Shown here one piece after another: positions 10,413 to 23,659 of a stretch of DNA of 64,000 bases. The translations under genes were made by a program, and so were the position numbers. The notes beneath the pieces were generated by a model. It made no database searches, was not told the DNA's origin, and worked only from the letters and a program-made list of their open reading frames with translations. Every line of letters starts with the position of its first letter. Positions within the stretch are counted from its first letter, which is position 1. The stretch comes from Alisma plantago-aquatica (taxonomy: Eukaryota; Streptophyta; Magnoliopsida; Alismatales; Alismataceae). The stretch lies in contig OY856412.1 of assembly GCA_963693085.1 (NCBI GenBank), positions 1,129,566,744 through 1,129,630,743 on the forward strand, written 5' to 3'.

Positions 10413-13400
10413 AAACCTACAAGAAAGATACATTCAAGGTTATTCTAAGCTTCTAAAGCCTTCCATGTCATTATATTCTTGTATTTCATACCTGAATGTA
10501 GTTTTCAACATTAGATCTTTTAATTCTTTACTAAATCACAACATATTTCAAATAGTTCTCAATGATATCAAGCAAATTCTTTATGCCACAGTCAAACATA
10601 GATTGCAAAGATAAACCACCACGCTTTCGCTGCGCAACTCTGATACTCTGATACAACTATCTCAACTTATGCTGCTCAGAGAGTTCTATTGTTCTGTATC
10701 ACCTTTAAGTGACAAAAGCAAGTTCACCATGCTGTATTAAACTTTAATAACATGTTACTCAGATAGCAAAACAGTCTTGAATTAAAAGACTAGATTCAAC
10801 AATCAATTGCACAATACTACTCTTGGCATCCTCATTGGGTCATGGATGCATGAGCTGAAGCATTACCACCTCATTCCATACTATCCTGTTTCGATCCTGG
10901 GATCTGTGGGTTATGGGCCCACACACAATTCAAAGTGTAACCATCGCATTATATCATTTTAGGGTTTCAACAACAGTAATAAGGTAATCCACAATTGTAT
11001 CAGTCATTCAAGCATTAATCATACTCAATTACCCTCACTCAGTTATATTAGAGCTAGGTATAACAAGCTACACCTCATTATGGTTACTTGTCCAAACAAT
11101 CTAATTATCATCCCTTTCTATTAATATGAGTGAATAAGTATGACTACCTTGTTCAGGGTATCTCTTCATATGTTCTGACATCATCCAAACCGTATCACCA
11201 TTGTCACAAATATACAATGGTAAGATGCATATCAGGTATGAATTACTACAACTATCATACGCCTTTAATTTAACATATAGCTTACACAAATACCCTGAAA
11301 TCATATGTAGAACCAACTTTCATACCTTAATATGCCTTCAACAAATCATACATGTAAAAACAAATTCACATATTACACAAAGCTAGTGTTTTCCCATATC
11401 TCTCTGCTCATTCATTACTTCTTTACTTTTTGCTACCTATCCTTTTCATATGATTATATACAATAAACATCATTAACATTGAAGCATTTAAGATAGGAAT
11501 AGATTATTCATCATTCTTGCTATCACACAAGAATTTTATTTCTTATCACACTTCATCATACTGTATGTCACTATTACATTCACTAGATGGCCCCACCAAG
11601 GTAGTTATGCACCGTATATGATTCATTTTCTCTTATCATTTCATTCCCCCTTGCTCTTATTAAGGAATATATGAAAGAGAAGATGATTTTAAGACTTGGA
11701 ATACTTGTATTCAAACATTCCCTTAATACATTCTCGTATGCAGATTTACTTAGTTATCAACAGAGATATTTGATTAATTAGCACTTGCCTGAATCTCACA
11801 ACCTCTTTATTTTATAATTTCTCCATCATATTTCAAACCCTTTCTTATGTTCCATAGTCCTCTTACCATATATTACTCTTTAACCCGTCATCTTTAATTC
11901 TAAATTTTTCTCTTATGACCATGTTGCTTATTCATATGTATGGTCATGTATACCATGTTGCACATATTTCCTCGTTTATTTTTATACTATTGTGAAGTTA
12001 ATGTTTTAAATTAATAGTCTTTCTATTAGTTCTTTCCTCATGTTGAATACATTACATATTCTTCATTTTTAAATCAAGTGGATCATACATGGGTCAAACA
12101 TAGTTTCTCTTTCAATCAAGTTTTTCTCTCCTGGATACAGTCTACCTTTGTATGACTTATTCATTCGTTAAACTACACCTATGTTCTTTGCTTAGAAATT
12201 AGTTTGTTGTTCTAGTCTTATGAATTATATGATCATATGATTCTCTTCACTTTTACTCTTTTGAAGACTCTTCACTTCTATGGACCTATTGAAAGCTCAA
12301 CCCTATTCTCTGCTTAGCCTTTGCTTTAGAGTTCATAAAAGCATTATACGCTATTATATGATTCATTCTTCATGATTGATTCTTGTTATCTTGAACCATA
12401 CATACATACATTTCACATATCTTTTCTATATTTCATATGTATAGTTCATGCGAAATTAATCAATAAACTGATTATGAGCTTCATATCATGTTCTATTATT
12501 CCCAATTAAGGGTTTCACATTTGAGACCCCAAAGTTAAACCTCAGATATCAGTTTCAACTAATTCTTAGTTGTTCTGATCTTGCCCATATGTTTCAACAT
12601 CTTACTGTATGTACATTCTTACTCTGATGTGGGTCTAATTATTCCAATTCTATTCTTATTATGCTATTGATAGGATTCATTAGATCCTAATAACGCATCC
12701 TGCCAACCGAACCAGGCCAAACCTGAAATCCTGAAGCCAAGAACTACAAAGGATTACATTCTTCCTGAACTGCCACTCACAGCTCAGAAACTCGGCCGAT
12801 TGGTCAGAAACTCAGCCGATTTCTTCACAACTCGGCCGATCCGCTTGAAACTTGGCCGATCAACTTGCCGTTTGATTTCCTGAAAAAGGAAACTCGTCCA
12901 AATTACATACAACTCGGCCGATCAGTTTGCTGTTTGATTGCCTATTAAGGAAACTCGGCCGAATCACATACAACTCGGCCAAATCGCGTACGGACTGAAA
13001 ACCTAAACAGACCTGCTGGTGTCAATTTCACTCGAATCAACGGGCAAAACTATAGAAACAAAAGCTCATTTCAAGATGATTTCTAATCTACATGTTACAA
13101 AGAATGAAATCAATAAATGCAACAACTGCATAGTGTGCAACAAATATTAAAGACCCATATTTCAAAGTATTGAATATTTCAATTCAAACATATAAGAGCA
13201 TTTCTATACATTTCCAACAAAAACAACATTATGAAATGTAAGTTCTATCTCCTTTTACATTTATGCTCTTAATTCTTGTTTCTTTTCTCGTTTTCTAACC
13301 CTAACATTTCTAGGGTTCATCTCTAGCCCATTCTTCCACTGTATACCTGGCCAGGGTATACGTGAGAGAATAGACAGAGTAGCTTGTACTGGCTAATCCA

Positions 13401-13526
13401 AGTACTCAGATATCGGGACAGGATATCCAAATACTCAAATCCCCAAAGCTAACATCAAACATCTCCTATCTGCCACACTTAGGACTCTAACTTACTAACT
13501 TAATGGTCCTTGACAACTCACCCTAA
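10413..13526 (-). other. Element A non-coding interior
   Basis: About 3.1 kb of AT-rich sequence without any frame resembling gag or pol; the longest frames are about 70 codons. At 12789-12990 there is a cluster of aactCGGCCGAt-type words, the same motif as in U3 of this element's LTRs. Nothing else is recognised. Confidence 0.8.
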
Positions 13527-13538
13527 GCTCTGATACCA
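13527..13538 (-). promoter_or_regulatory. Element A primer-binding site (initiator tRNA-Met)
   Basis: The minus strand reads TGGTATCAGAGC, complementary to the 3' end of plant initiator tRNA-Met, three bases after the end of the 5' LTR. It starts minus-strand cDNA synthesis and fixes the element's orientation. Confidence 0.92.
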
Positions 13539-13541
13539 AAC

Positions 13542-16500
13542 TGTTACACCCCGATCTCACAATTTCCTCAAATCATGAGATTAGGGCGTAAGATAGGATT
13601 TATATGTAACCCAAAGAACACCCTTAACTTTTCCCTTTTCTTAAAAACTCTTGTTTCTTCGCATTGAACCACATAAAACATTTTTACAAGGGAATTTGAA
13701 CATTTCTTTACTAATCATATTTCAATAGTAAAGATACATATATAAGCATTCATGATGACTCTCACACATTATGCACATGAAACTTGCTAATTAGCATACA
13801 TATCAAAAGAGGAATAATATTACACATCGTAATTACAACTATCTATCTTATCTCTTACTGAGGACCTAGAGTGACAAGGACCGACTGACTCAACTAATCT
13901 TGTACTTGACTCCTATGGCAGGTCTACACTGATGCTCTGACCATATTCAAGTCCACGCGGTTAACCATAAAAATGTTTGAGTAGAGGGGTGAGCCTACTC
14001 GCTCAGTGAATGAGTACTTCATGGAAACAGACTAATGCACTAATGTGATTACAGCTATAATTTAAGTAAACGATATGAAATTTAACAACAATAAATACTA
14101 CACTGAGCAGTTCCAAAACAATATAATTGAAATAGCAAAGAATGTAAATATTGCATCCAAAGAATAATTACTAGAAGACTATGATCTAGTCTTCCTTAAC
14201 TCTTTCATTTATAAGGAACTCTGTGAACCTATATGATCATATTTTAGATTATGCCCTGATCTTATGCAGTGTACTCTGCATAAGAAACTCGCAGTGCACT
14301 ACGACCACACCGTATAAGACTTAGCGACACACCCGGGAAATGCTAAGTCTGACGCCAGCCCTGTTCTGCTACAGGACCACAGGCTCTCCGGCCTCAATGC
14401 ACTAACTCAGAGTGCTCTAGACTCCTCCTCTAACCTGAGTACACAGGCGGAGAGTCTCACGGGGTTACCACCATGACTCCGCACGGTTCTTGTTGCAATA
14501 ACCCCTATTTCCTCCAGTGCCACCATGACTCCGCACGGTTCTTGTTGCAACACTGGCTCTCTATCCTCGTGCCACCATGACTCCGCACGGTTATTGTTGC
14601 AACACGAGTTTCACCCCTAAGAAGCAGATCTCTCGAAGGGGTTCTACGGTGTTCAGGGCACCTAAGTCTAACATTAACATTATAGGTACATGTAAAACAG
14701 AAATTATAACTCAGTTTAAATTTCTCATAAGGCTCACACACCCTGCCATATCATATCATAAGAAACATCATAACTCATGTATTCAACATATATCATGTCT
14801 CAGTAACATCCCTTTCTAGGGCATGTCATATCTCATCACCTGCAATTTATGAGATATGTATTGAAAATAAGAAGCCCTGCAGTATGTAGATATCATCTCA
14901 GAGAGAACAAGCATATAAAGTTAAATGCACTAGAAACATACAATTCAACAATTAAGCATCAGCACATCTCATATCGAGACCTTTCATATTATCATAACAT
15001 AATTCATTGAACACGCTATCCTTAGGGTTTCATTCGCCTTATTCATTCATCACATGCCAACACCCTACTCTTAGGGTTTCATTTGCCTCATTCACCTTTT
15101 CATTTACTTCATTCACTTGTCACATGGCCCTTATAATGATCTCATAAGATATAAGCATTCACTAAATAAAGATTGTTTCCACAAATCATATACAATCAAT
15201 ATAGATATGAAATCATGGAAAGTTAACTAAATTTAGATTTTCCATATCATTTACTGAGATATCATGTATCAAGAATAAAATTCAATTAAGATAACCCATG
15301 AGATACATCCTAACCACTTATAGGATTACTAGTCCTTTTCAATAAGGTTGAAACACTAGTGATGTCTCAATTAGGTTAAACCCTAATTACATCATTTGAT
15401 ATAAATCTAAAAAGCATTCTCACTAGGAAGTGTTGTATATGTTTCTGATATGAATCTACCATTTAGGAATCATTCAAATAGAGAAGTAATCCACATCATA
15501 TCAATTTGCAACAATCTTAAATCAAACGGACATTTCAGGTTTTAGAATCACATACTAAGCAATTAGGGATTTGGATGCTATAATCAAATTCGTGCATTAC
15601 AATGTTTGAAGGAAGAACCCACTCACCCTAAGGTGTGAAAACACATCAAAACCGCATCTCAACTCAGGGAATCTCAAATTCCTATCAAATCCCTAGCAAA
15701 TCTCCCAATTCTTCTTCCATTCAACTCGAAAACCTTGAAAATGAGGGATTATGAAGAAAGGGTGAGAAAAGAGGGAATTTCGACATCATCTTGGATCAAA
15801 TCAGAGCATGGACGGAATCTTGACATGAGAGAGAAGATCCACCATAAAAGTCTATGCAAAGGATCCAAACTTACTTGATTTCACCCTTCCTGGAATCGCA
15901 AAACCCTAATTCAGCAATTCCCCCACTTTCTCCACTCAAGCCCTAATTCTCCCTCTCTCTCTAGGAGCTCGTTTCTCTGGAATGAATGACGAAGAATGAG
16001 AGCTGCTTGTGTGTGTGGTTGCTCATATAAGTCAATTGAGCTGCTTGGGTCAATTGCATATTGACCCAACACTTAACTTTAATTATATTGGCTGAATATT
16101 CAGTTATACAAAAGTTAATGTAATTCGTTTATTTCAGAGATCAAACATTCTCCAACAAATATGGGAATTTAGCACGTTATTTATAATTGATCTATAAATC
16201 TTCAGTTAAAATTTTAGATCATTTGGAGTTACCAATAAATAATTAAAAATAGTACAGTGCACTGCTATATTGCAGTCTGCAAAATATTCGGCCGAGTTTG
16301 TCCTGCACAAACTCGACCGACACCCTTACTGTAGGGATTCAAAAGTCATCCAAAAATTATGCCAATTCAACAGAGTGTCTAAAACTGTGTTTTTAAGGCA
16401 CAGTTAAAATTTGAGATCCATTGGATATACCAATAAAAAGATAAAATTCAATTACCACACTGCTGTGTAAATTCTGAAATTGTGATCGACCGAGTTTGAA

Positions 16501-16884
16501 ACCCGACCGATAAATAGGTCAGAACATTCTTCAAAAATTCTGATATTTACCAATATTGTTGACATTTTATATATCCAAATCATATCCAAATTTGAAGTAA
16601 ATCAGAGTTACAAATAAAATACTAAAAATCATTTAGTGAGACATTCTACTTATCAAATTCTGTATTCATGTATCATCAAAACCCTATTTGGGCCGATTAG
16701 GGTTTATGCTTCTCAAACCCTAATTCTCAAGACAAAAGAACATTTAGACTTCTTATCATAGTTAAAACATCCTATTTGTGTTATTGTCATTAATTAGATT
16801 TTTAAGAATGATTATTCTAATTAATCTTTGCAATTGTCTAGGTAAACCCTAGTTTACCAATTAAGCTCAGATGGGGTCGTAACA
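13542..16884 (-). repeat. Element A 5' LTR (3343 bp)
   Basis: Partner of 7034-10375 with the same ends. The hairpin chain recurs at a constant offset of 6508 bp for 7666-8134 (14174-14642), and all stems are kept. U3 motif pairs recur near 16290-16321 and 16487-16512. The right edge is followed by TSD TTCTT at 16885-16889 and then the LINE RT resumes. Confidence 0.93.
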
Positions 16885-16889
16885 TTCTT

Positions 16890-17790
16890 TGACAAGGTTA
16901 TGCACACTATGGGGTTTGGTGATGTGTCGTGTAACAAGATTAGAAATTTTATTAGCACCATATATTCTTCTTCATCAACAATGGGTGTGTAAGGAGCAAT
17001 GTTAAACCCTCTAGGGGACTCCTCCAGGGGGGACCCAATCTCTCCCTATCTCTTCCTCCTCTGTGCTGACATTTTTTCCTCCATGCTTACTAAATCTTCT
17101 AGTGCATGTTTTATCCATGGCGCCAAGGCTATGGGGAACAACCCCCATTTATCCCACCTCTTCTTCATTGATGATTGTATCTTGTTCCCAAGGGAAAATC
17201 CCCAAGAGTCATATAAAATTGTTGTTGTTACCAGCTGCTAGTGTGCCTCAAGCCAAAAAATTAACTAATCCAAGTTGCTTATCTCCTATAGTAGGAGCAT
17301 AGATGGAGATAATAGAAAGGTGACTGGGCTCATGATGAACATGAAGGAGATTGATAGGTAGGAAAATTACCTAGGGATCCCAATGGACATAGGTAGATCC
17401 AATAAGGTAATCTTCAATGTGATCTAGACAAGATATGGTGGAGACTTGGTGTATGGAAGGAGAAGTATATGAGTCAAGCGGGAAAGGATACCTTAATCAA
17501 GATGGTGATCTAAGAACCCCCCCCCCATATATGATAAGAGTCCTATAGTTCCCTTTATATGTGCTAGAAGATACAAATATGATGACAACAAACTTGTAGT
17601 GGGCATTGAAAACCATAGCAAAATCCACCGGGAACCATGGGAGAAGATGTGCAAATTAAAACTTAATGGTAGACTGGATTTCAAGGACATAAAGATCTTC
17701 AATTCCACCCTACTCTCCAAAGAAGCATGGAGAATCCACTACAGTTTAGAAAGTCTAATCAGTCATGTTGCATGAAAGGTATTTCAAACA
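16890..17790 (+). pseudogene. LINE reverse transcriptase, catalytic part
   Basis: Translation gives S-R-G-D-P-I-S-P-Y-L-F-L-L (usually R-Q-G-D-P-L-S-P), the catalytic block F-F-I-D-D-C-I-L (usually F-A-D-D) at about 17160-17190, Y-L-G-I-P ... G-R-S, and the downstream L1 block ending in F-N-S-T-L-L-S-K-E-A-W-R-I. This is the palm/thumb of an L1 RT that makes cDNA at a nicked target. The catalytic Asp pair survives, but shifts and stops (for example near 16990, 17370 and 17760) break the frame. It follows directly on the half ending at 7033. Confidence 0.88.
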
Positions 17791-17866
17791 TAACACCTTC
17801 CAAGACCCACTCAGAGGTTTTGAACCTAACTATACATGAAGGAGCATCTAGGCATCCAAGGCTCTA

Positions 17867-18000
17867 CTCAAGTAGGGCCTATGATGGTAGTTAGGCAACA
17901 GACCTAGGGTTTTTCTCAAGTAGGGTCTATGATGGTAGGTGGGCAACAGATCCAGCGCTCTGCTCAAGTAGGGTCTATATGGCAGATGGGAAACAACACT
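17867..18000 (+). repeat. Tandem repeat, about 2.8 copies of 48 bp
   Basis: The phrase ctcaagtagggtctat recurs at about 17867, 17915 and 17963, a 48-bp period (16 codons). It sits between the RT and zf-RVT parts of the LINE. The copies differ at several bases. Confidence 0.75.
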
Positions 18001-18399
18001 AACATTCACCTCTAGTAGGATATGTGGTTTCCAAACAATAAAGGTTTCTTCTTATCCATCGTGAACGTTGTTGGTTGTGAGTCCTGGTAGGTTGTGAAGA
18101 TGATAAACATAGAGACGTCAATATGGGATGAGGACATGATGAGTGAGTGGCTTCCTAACAAAGAGATTGACACAATTAAACCAATCCATATGCAGAACCT
18201 AGTTGGATAAATGGTTTTGGCTCTCGTCTCCCAATGGGTTGTACCCTATAAAGTCTTCTTATAGGCTGGATAGTGAAGATAACACAACTACTAATGCTTA
18301 CCTAGCAAACAATGATATAGAAAAATAGAAAATCCTATATAGCATATATATCTCCCCGCAAACTACATCATTTCATATGTGAGTTTGTGAAGGATACCT

Positions 18400-18990
18400 A
18401 GCCACTAGAGAGATATTAAAGCAATGAAGCATGCATGAAGAGAGCACCTGCCAAATCTAAGGTGAGGAAGATGATAACATTGACCATATCCTTTTCAAAA
18501 TTAAACATGATAGATCTATACGGGAGGAGTGTGAAGTAAGAAATCACATTGCTAGTAAGTTGAGATCTAACAACGAGCTTTGTGTCCAATGGATCCTAGA
18601 CAAAGAGAGTAATCTAAATTCGACAACCCTCATCACCCTTTTCTATGTAGCTTGGAGATGAAGGAATGAAGACTATTTAGTAACAAGAAACCTTTTACAA
18701 CAATACTAACTGAAAAAAGACTCCATTGGGTGAGTGAATACCATGACATCCACTTGATGAGACCTCTACATCAATAAAACCTTCAGGATGATCTCCCTAA
18801 ACCTTGTTCGAAACCTTCAAATATCGAGTCCCTAAACATAAACACAAATGTTTCCCTCAAGAACAACAAACTGATTTGTTGTGGGGTGGTTTCTAGGGAC
18901 AACAGAGGAAAGATCATCATGTTGGACAATAGATCCATTAAGAGAGACTGGATGCCACAGTTCATTGAATATCTAGATATCCTGATAGGA
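18400..18990 (+). pseudogene. LINE C-terminal zf-RVT and RNase H-like remnant
   Basis: The translation around 18460-18640 resembles the zf-RVT domain (D-D-N-I-D-H-I-L-F-K, then V-A-W-R-W-R-N-E). At about 18870 it reads C-C-G-V-V-S-R-D-N-R-G-K-I-I-M, the start of the RNase H-like domain (G-G-V-v-R-d-h-x-G) found at the C-terminus of a subset of plant L1 elements. RNase H would remove RNA from the RNA-DNA hybrid. Stops and shifts break it. Confidence 0.65.
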
Positions 18991-19309
18991 GTCTAATTGC
19001 TAATTATCTCCAACTGACCAAAGTTGAGGTGTAATGTGATTCAACAAATGTTGTGAAGCAGATCAACATGAAGTATTGTGGTTATGGTCTTGTCTTGCAT
19101 ATCATCAAAGAGATCAAATATCTCTAATGCCTTGTTCTAGTTTGCTTTTTCTCTTTCTCTCATATGGTGACCAACATGGTCACTCAAAATCTTGTTAAAT
19201 GTATCTCCTTAATGAATCCTTTCACTCCTATCTTGAATGATTTCCCTATTTTGTGCATCAATGTGGCATGTAATGACTACTTGTCTTAATGAAATGGTGG
19301 TTTGGACTG

Positions 19310-19319
19310 AAAAAAAAAA
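19310..19319 (+). other. Oligo-A tail marking the LINE 3' end
   Basis: Ten A residues end the LINE-like sequence, as expected for a 3' end made by target-primed reverse transcription. Confidence 0.6.
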
Positions 19320-19702
19320 CAAAATAAAGCTACTTGGATGAATTATAATCTCATCATGAATATGATTGTACTCAAATGTCAGTCTACATTCAATGTCATC
19401 GATCGATACACATGTGACATTGACTTTCATTCTCAAGGCTTCACCCCTCATCATGTGTAAACACACTAACCATGATTTAGACCTTGTTCTAAAAAGAGAA
19501 AACTATTGGTACTCCATTTTTGGGTCAACTTGGTTTGGTATCAAGATGGTTTATAATCATGACGTTACCAATTAAAGTTATTAATGAATTGAATCATTTG
19601 AGATACCCGAACAAAAAATATATTTAGACCATGTTTGTCAATGAACTATAGGCTTTTTTCATAGTCATCAATAGTTTTGTGAAAGGAACTAAAGGTCACC
19701 AT
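19320..19702. other. Unrecognised spacer between LINE and element B
   Basis: No gene or repeat recognised. The last five bases, ACCAT, are the left target-site duplication of element B. Confidence 0.5.
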
Positions 19703-22563
19703 TGTAATGAACCAAACTTTTGAGTTTCCAAAAGACCTTAAAGTCACAGATCATTACTCATAAACTACCAGGATAAAATTCAACAAATAATACAAAATAG
19801 TAAACAATTTTCATTAATGAACAAATATTTACACATTTGCACAAAAAGCTCCTCTGAGGAGTTACATAAATTTTAGAAAGAATTAACTTGTACATGTGTG
19901 ATGATATACAACTACACCTAAACCTTCATGAATAACTTTAGTGTCTTTGACATCTTTCATTTGTAACCTCATGTCCACGAATCAAGTATAACATGTACCT
20001 AAAACGCCGACAAAAAAAATGTGATCAGTATATTTCTATACTGGTATGTGGGTTCATCTAATAGTCACATGTATACATATAATCAAACATCTTTTACTTG
20101 CACATAAGAACATAAATTTGCTTTCATATCCTAACATGTATCTGTTTTACTACCTCAGTTGTAATCACTATCCCTCCTGGGCTCATGTGCATTACCCTTG
20201 AGATCAGTCTAACCTAGGGCTCAAAATATCATTATTTACCTTTCATGATACTCACAGGGACTTTATAATTTGCATGAAGTAAATAAATAAGCAAGAAGTT
20301 ATCATTCATTCAATCTCTTCGAGAAATCTCGGCAAACTCATAAATCAATACATATATTCATAAGTGTAACCGCGTACCTTATGTCATTATAGAAACCATG
20401 CAGAACAACTCATGTACTTCAAGAGTGCATCAAAACATCCAAGCAACAAAGTATTCAATCAACATTATCTGAAACATGCATACTACATATGTGTCACCAT
20501 GTATTCACATTACATTAATCAGATCTAGATGCGATCCTAAACTAGGGTTTAGGGTTGTCTCATGTTTGGACTAGGGATAAGGGTTACAAACCCTAATTCC
20601 ATTATGTCATGATTTCTAAGATTACAACATTTAGTTATGCATATTGGGTGAAACCCTATTCATCATCTTAAGCATATTAGATTATCTGTGATACCTAGAT
20701 CATATTACTAGCATTAAGATCATAGTAAGATGTCCAAATTGGTTGCAAAACCCTAAATATACACTAACTTTACCATGATCACAAAATCTATCATATTTTT
20801 ACATCATGAATACTTATATCAGATTATGTGCATTAGCTTAGCAAGTTATGATCTTTAAACTCTAAATCATCATATGCATGTTAATTCACATTAGAAACCC
20901 AAACTAGAATCAGGTTAGTCATAAACATGTCAAATTATCACGGAGTTCCACATTATCAGATAACATATCAAATTAGCAAGATTTACGGATTTATGCATCA
21001 TAATTACCACGACTATGGTCTTTATACATTAATGATCACTTTAATACGTATTGCATCATATTTCGAATATTGATCATATTTAGGTCTCAAACATTTTTAG
21101 TTGGATTTTATGTGTTCTCCTGATTAGTTTTCATATATAACATGTATGGATCTAAGCGTCCTAGTAATTTCTATGATTTTTGTAAGAAAAACATTATATG
21201 ACCAATAGAGAACTGACACATCAACACTGACTTGTTTTCCATCTTCTTTTATTTGTGTCGTCCAGGCTGGCCAAAATACGCTCCCGCTCCTACTTCTTGT
21301 GTGCGCACATAGGGTTATACGGGTCATTAGACTCTAACTAACCCACCCCCTTCCTCGCGAAGGGCGGGTTCCGCTTCTGGTGCGGCTGCTGCGTGGTCCC
21401 TTTGTCGATGCTGCCCACTGTGCCCCGCCGTCTAGCGGCCATGGCACCATCCTCCATAGTCGTTACCCACTCCCTCACATTACTTCAGCACGCCAGGGAG
21501 ACACCCCCGATGGGGCTGGGCTGAAGGTGGCGCCTAGGGTCCTCACCGTCGCCTAGGGTCCACATGCCCAAACGTATCCCTCCTTCAAAATTTTCCAGCC
21601 AATAAGATGTGGCATCCATGCCATAAGGAGAACTCTGCGTGATGATCATGTGCATGCTGCCAGGTCTGAAACCCAGATCTCAGTGCCCACCTGTGGTGGC
21701 CAAGACACTGCTGTCGGACCTCCCTCGTCTCTGCACGCAGGTTGCCATTTCCGCACATATGCAGCGCATCCTATGTGGTGCTTCTAACCGCACCCTCCCT
21801 AGTGCCTATCTCACAGAGGCCATGGGTGTTGACCAGTTGGGTTGCCTCTCCTCATGCGTCGCCATCAGGATCACCGACTGACGATGGTAGTAGTCCCTTG
21901 GAGCCCTGGCAGCAACCGTCATCCTACTGTTTCCTCCTTACTGCCATGCTAAAGACGCACCTGCCCTCTCCTACTCTGCTGGCCTTTGGGTGTCGTCCAT
22001 CCATCTACTATCCATCTTTGAGTCTATTTGTGGAGGATGAGTCCTCCTGCGACCTCCTTGCCCTCAATGCTCTGGACTGCTACTTTTCATGATGGAAGGA
22101 ACTCGCACAACCCTCCGTTATATAGGGGTAAAGGTACCTTCTAGAGTTTGTTAGGGAGAATCTTGGTGAAGAGGGAGAGAGGGTTTTGGTTGCCGTTTCC
22201 CTCTTTTCTCTTCTGTAAGCAGCAAGTCATGTATATAGGAAAGTAATACTTATATTCCTTTCTATAAAACGTTTTACTCTATAAATTTCATTATCACGAG
22301 AAGGGACTTGGAAACATCGAATATAAAAAGAAAATAATAACATTTTTCCAACTTGTATTTGGCCATTTTACTTATCTAAAACATTAAATCTTTTATTTTT
22401 CCGTTGGAAACTTGGTACTTATTTCATTTATCATAACAAAAGCCATTATTATGGATTCCTTCTATTTATTTAACTTCTGACACATACACACGTGCCACAA
22501 AGGTAAACAAAGTTATTATCATTCTATCAATGATCCAATTTTACCAAAATTAAGAATAAAACA
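19703..22563 (-). repeat. Element B 3' LTR (2861 bp)
   Basis: Begins TGTAATGAACC and ends AATAAAACA. It matches the split right LTR (25066-25147 plus 37103-39933) throughout. The middle part (about 21340-22090) is markedly GC-rich compared with the AT-rich flanks. The minus-strand TATA box at 22118-22124 lies just upstream of this GC-rich part, so the latter is probably the transcribed leader. Confidence 0.92.
22118..22124 (-). promoter_or_regulatory. Probable TATA box of element B LTR
   Basis: The minus strand reads CCCCTATATAACGGAGG, a good plant TATA context. The matching place in the right LTR (about 39466-39472) reads GATATAACA, so that copy is damaged. Confidence 0.6.
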
Positions 22564-22600
22564 TTCACCCCTCCTTAAAAGGAATTTTGTCCCCAAAATT
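22564..22600 (-). promoter_or_regulatory. Element B polypurine tract with adjacent hairpin
   Basis: The sense strand reads AAGGAGGGGTGAA next to the 3' LTR. Directly 5' of it at 22583-22600 is a perfect 7-bp hairpin, AATTTTG-GGGA-CAAAATT, 19 nt from the LTR edge. Confidence 0.85.
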
Positions 22601-23659
22601 TACGCTTGGTAAGCTTCGGTGAATGATAACTCACATTATTTTCAAATCGTAGGGTTAGCACCCTACCAAGATATCTTTTAACAAATTTTCTTGATATATC
22701 AATTTCCCATCTTATTACTAAGATTGGCACTTGGATTTAAATTCAAGTCTATCCACATCACTAATATTCACACTTCATCAATTCTTGATGATTTCATTCT
22801 CATTTTGTGATTTCAATTTTCACTTGGTGGTTTCTTTTTCACCTAGGCTTCCAACCTATTGTTCATTATTTTCATGTAAGAATGAGGTGACAACTCTAAC
22901 TCTAGTTCATGTCATTACACATTCAATTTAGGATATTCTTCATCTTTATATCAATTTTAAGCATAACATGTGTCCTCCCAATCTCTATCACTCATAATGA
23001 GAAGAAATAAGCATTTGACTACAGACCAAACAAAAAGTTCATTCCATTCTAAGAGTAGAGATGGTATATCTACACATTATCTTTCTATTTCACATTTAAA
23101 GTTGAATGATACTCATTATGACTCTAAACATACTTGTTCTTAATTTCATAGCATTCTTAGATTTCATGAAGTCAAGTGTCCTTTTTCTTACTCTTAAAGT
23201 AGGGTACAACTTCTCCAAGTTTTCATGACTTCATTACATCTTTTATATTTACACCTCACGTATTATAAGTCCTAGCCATTTCCTTAAGGTCTCTAGGGGT
23301 ATATGTACCTTTGGAGTGATCTCATCCTTATGCATCAAGGGAGTGCCTATGACATTCACCCAGTAGGCTACATGATCATCGTGGAGATAGCTAATCTCCT
23401 GAGTCATGTACCTTGGGCAAACCTAGTTGTTACCTCCCGAACACATGGTCATGCGCATTCAGGGCATATCAACTCCCAACCCATTAGTCCTATCTACCTC
23501 TAATACACCCTACTTGACCATAGTATTGCATTAGGACTCTACCCTTCCTAAGGGTTTCATGTAAGATGTCACATCTTTTAAGCACAATATTTTTCTCATA
23601 TAATTCTTTAACTCAGATTGCCTTCATCTCTCTCTTTTGAGTATACACTACACAATGTA

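Larger units (their letters stand above)
7034..16884 (-). mobile_element. Element A: LARD-like non-autonomous LTR retrotransposon
   Basis: Two near-identical 3.34-kb repeats (7034-10375 and 13542-16884) begin TGTTACACCCC and end GGGGTCGTAACA on the plus strand. They are flanked by the 5-bp duplication TTCTT (7029-7033 and 16885-16889). The primer-binding site lies next to the right LTR and the polypurine tract next to the left LTR, so the element runs on the minus strand. The 3.17-kb interior has no coding potential. Long LTRs plus a non-coding interior fit the LARD class, which needs proteins from an autonomous partner. The sequence next to the polypurine tract resembles the pol 3' end of Tekay/Del-type gypsy elements, a likely origin (inference). 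It interrupts the LINE RT. Confidence 0.93.
1774..19319 (+). mobile_element. Decayed L1-type LINE split by two insertions
   Basis: Translated fragments on the plus strand follow the order of a plant L1 LINE: ORF1 nucleic-acid-binding protein (about 1774-2230), APE-type endonuclease (3411-4080), the endonuclease-RT linker and start of RT (4100-4534), RT (6658-7033 and 16885-17790), zf-RVT and RNase H-like segment (18400-18990), then an oligo-A tract at 19310-19319. The reading frame stops at about 4534 in a K-Y-G-N context and resumes at 6658 with G-N-D-V. It stops again at 7033 and resumes at 16890 across element A, whose target-site duplication proves the insertion. Many stops and shifts show it is dead. 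The true 5' end and a LINE target-site duplication were not found. Confidence 0.85.
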
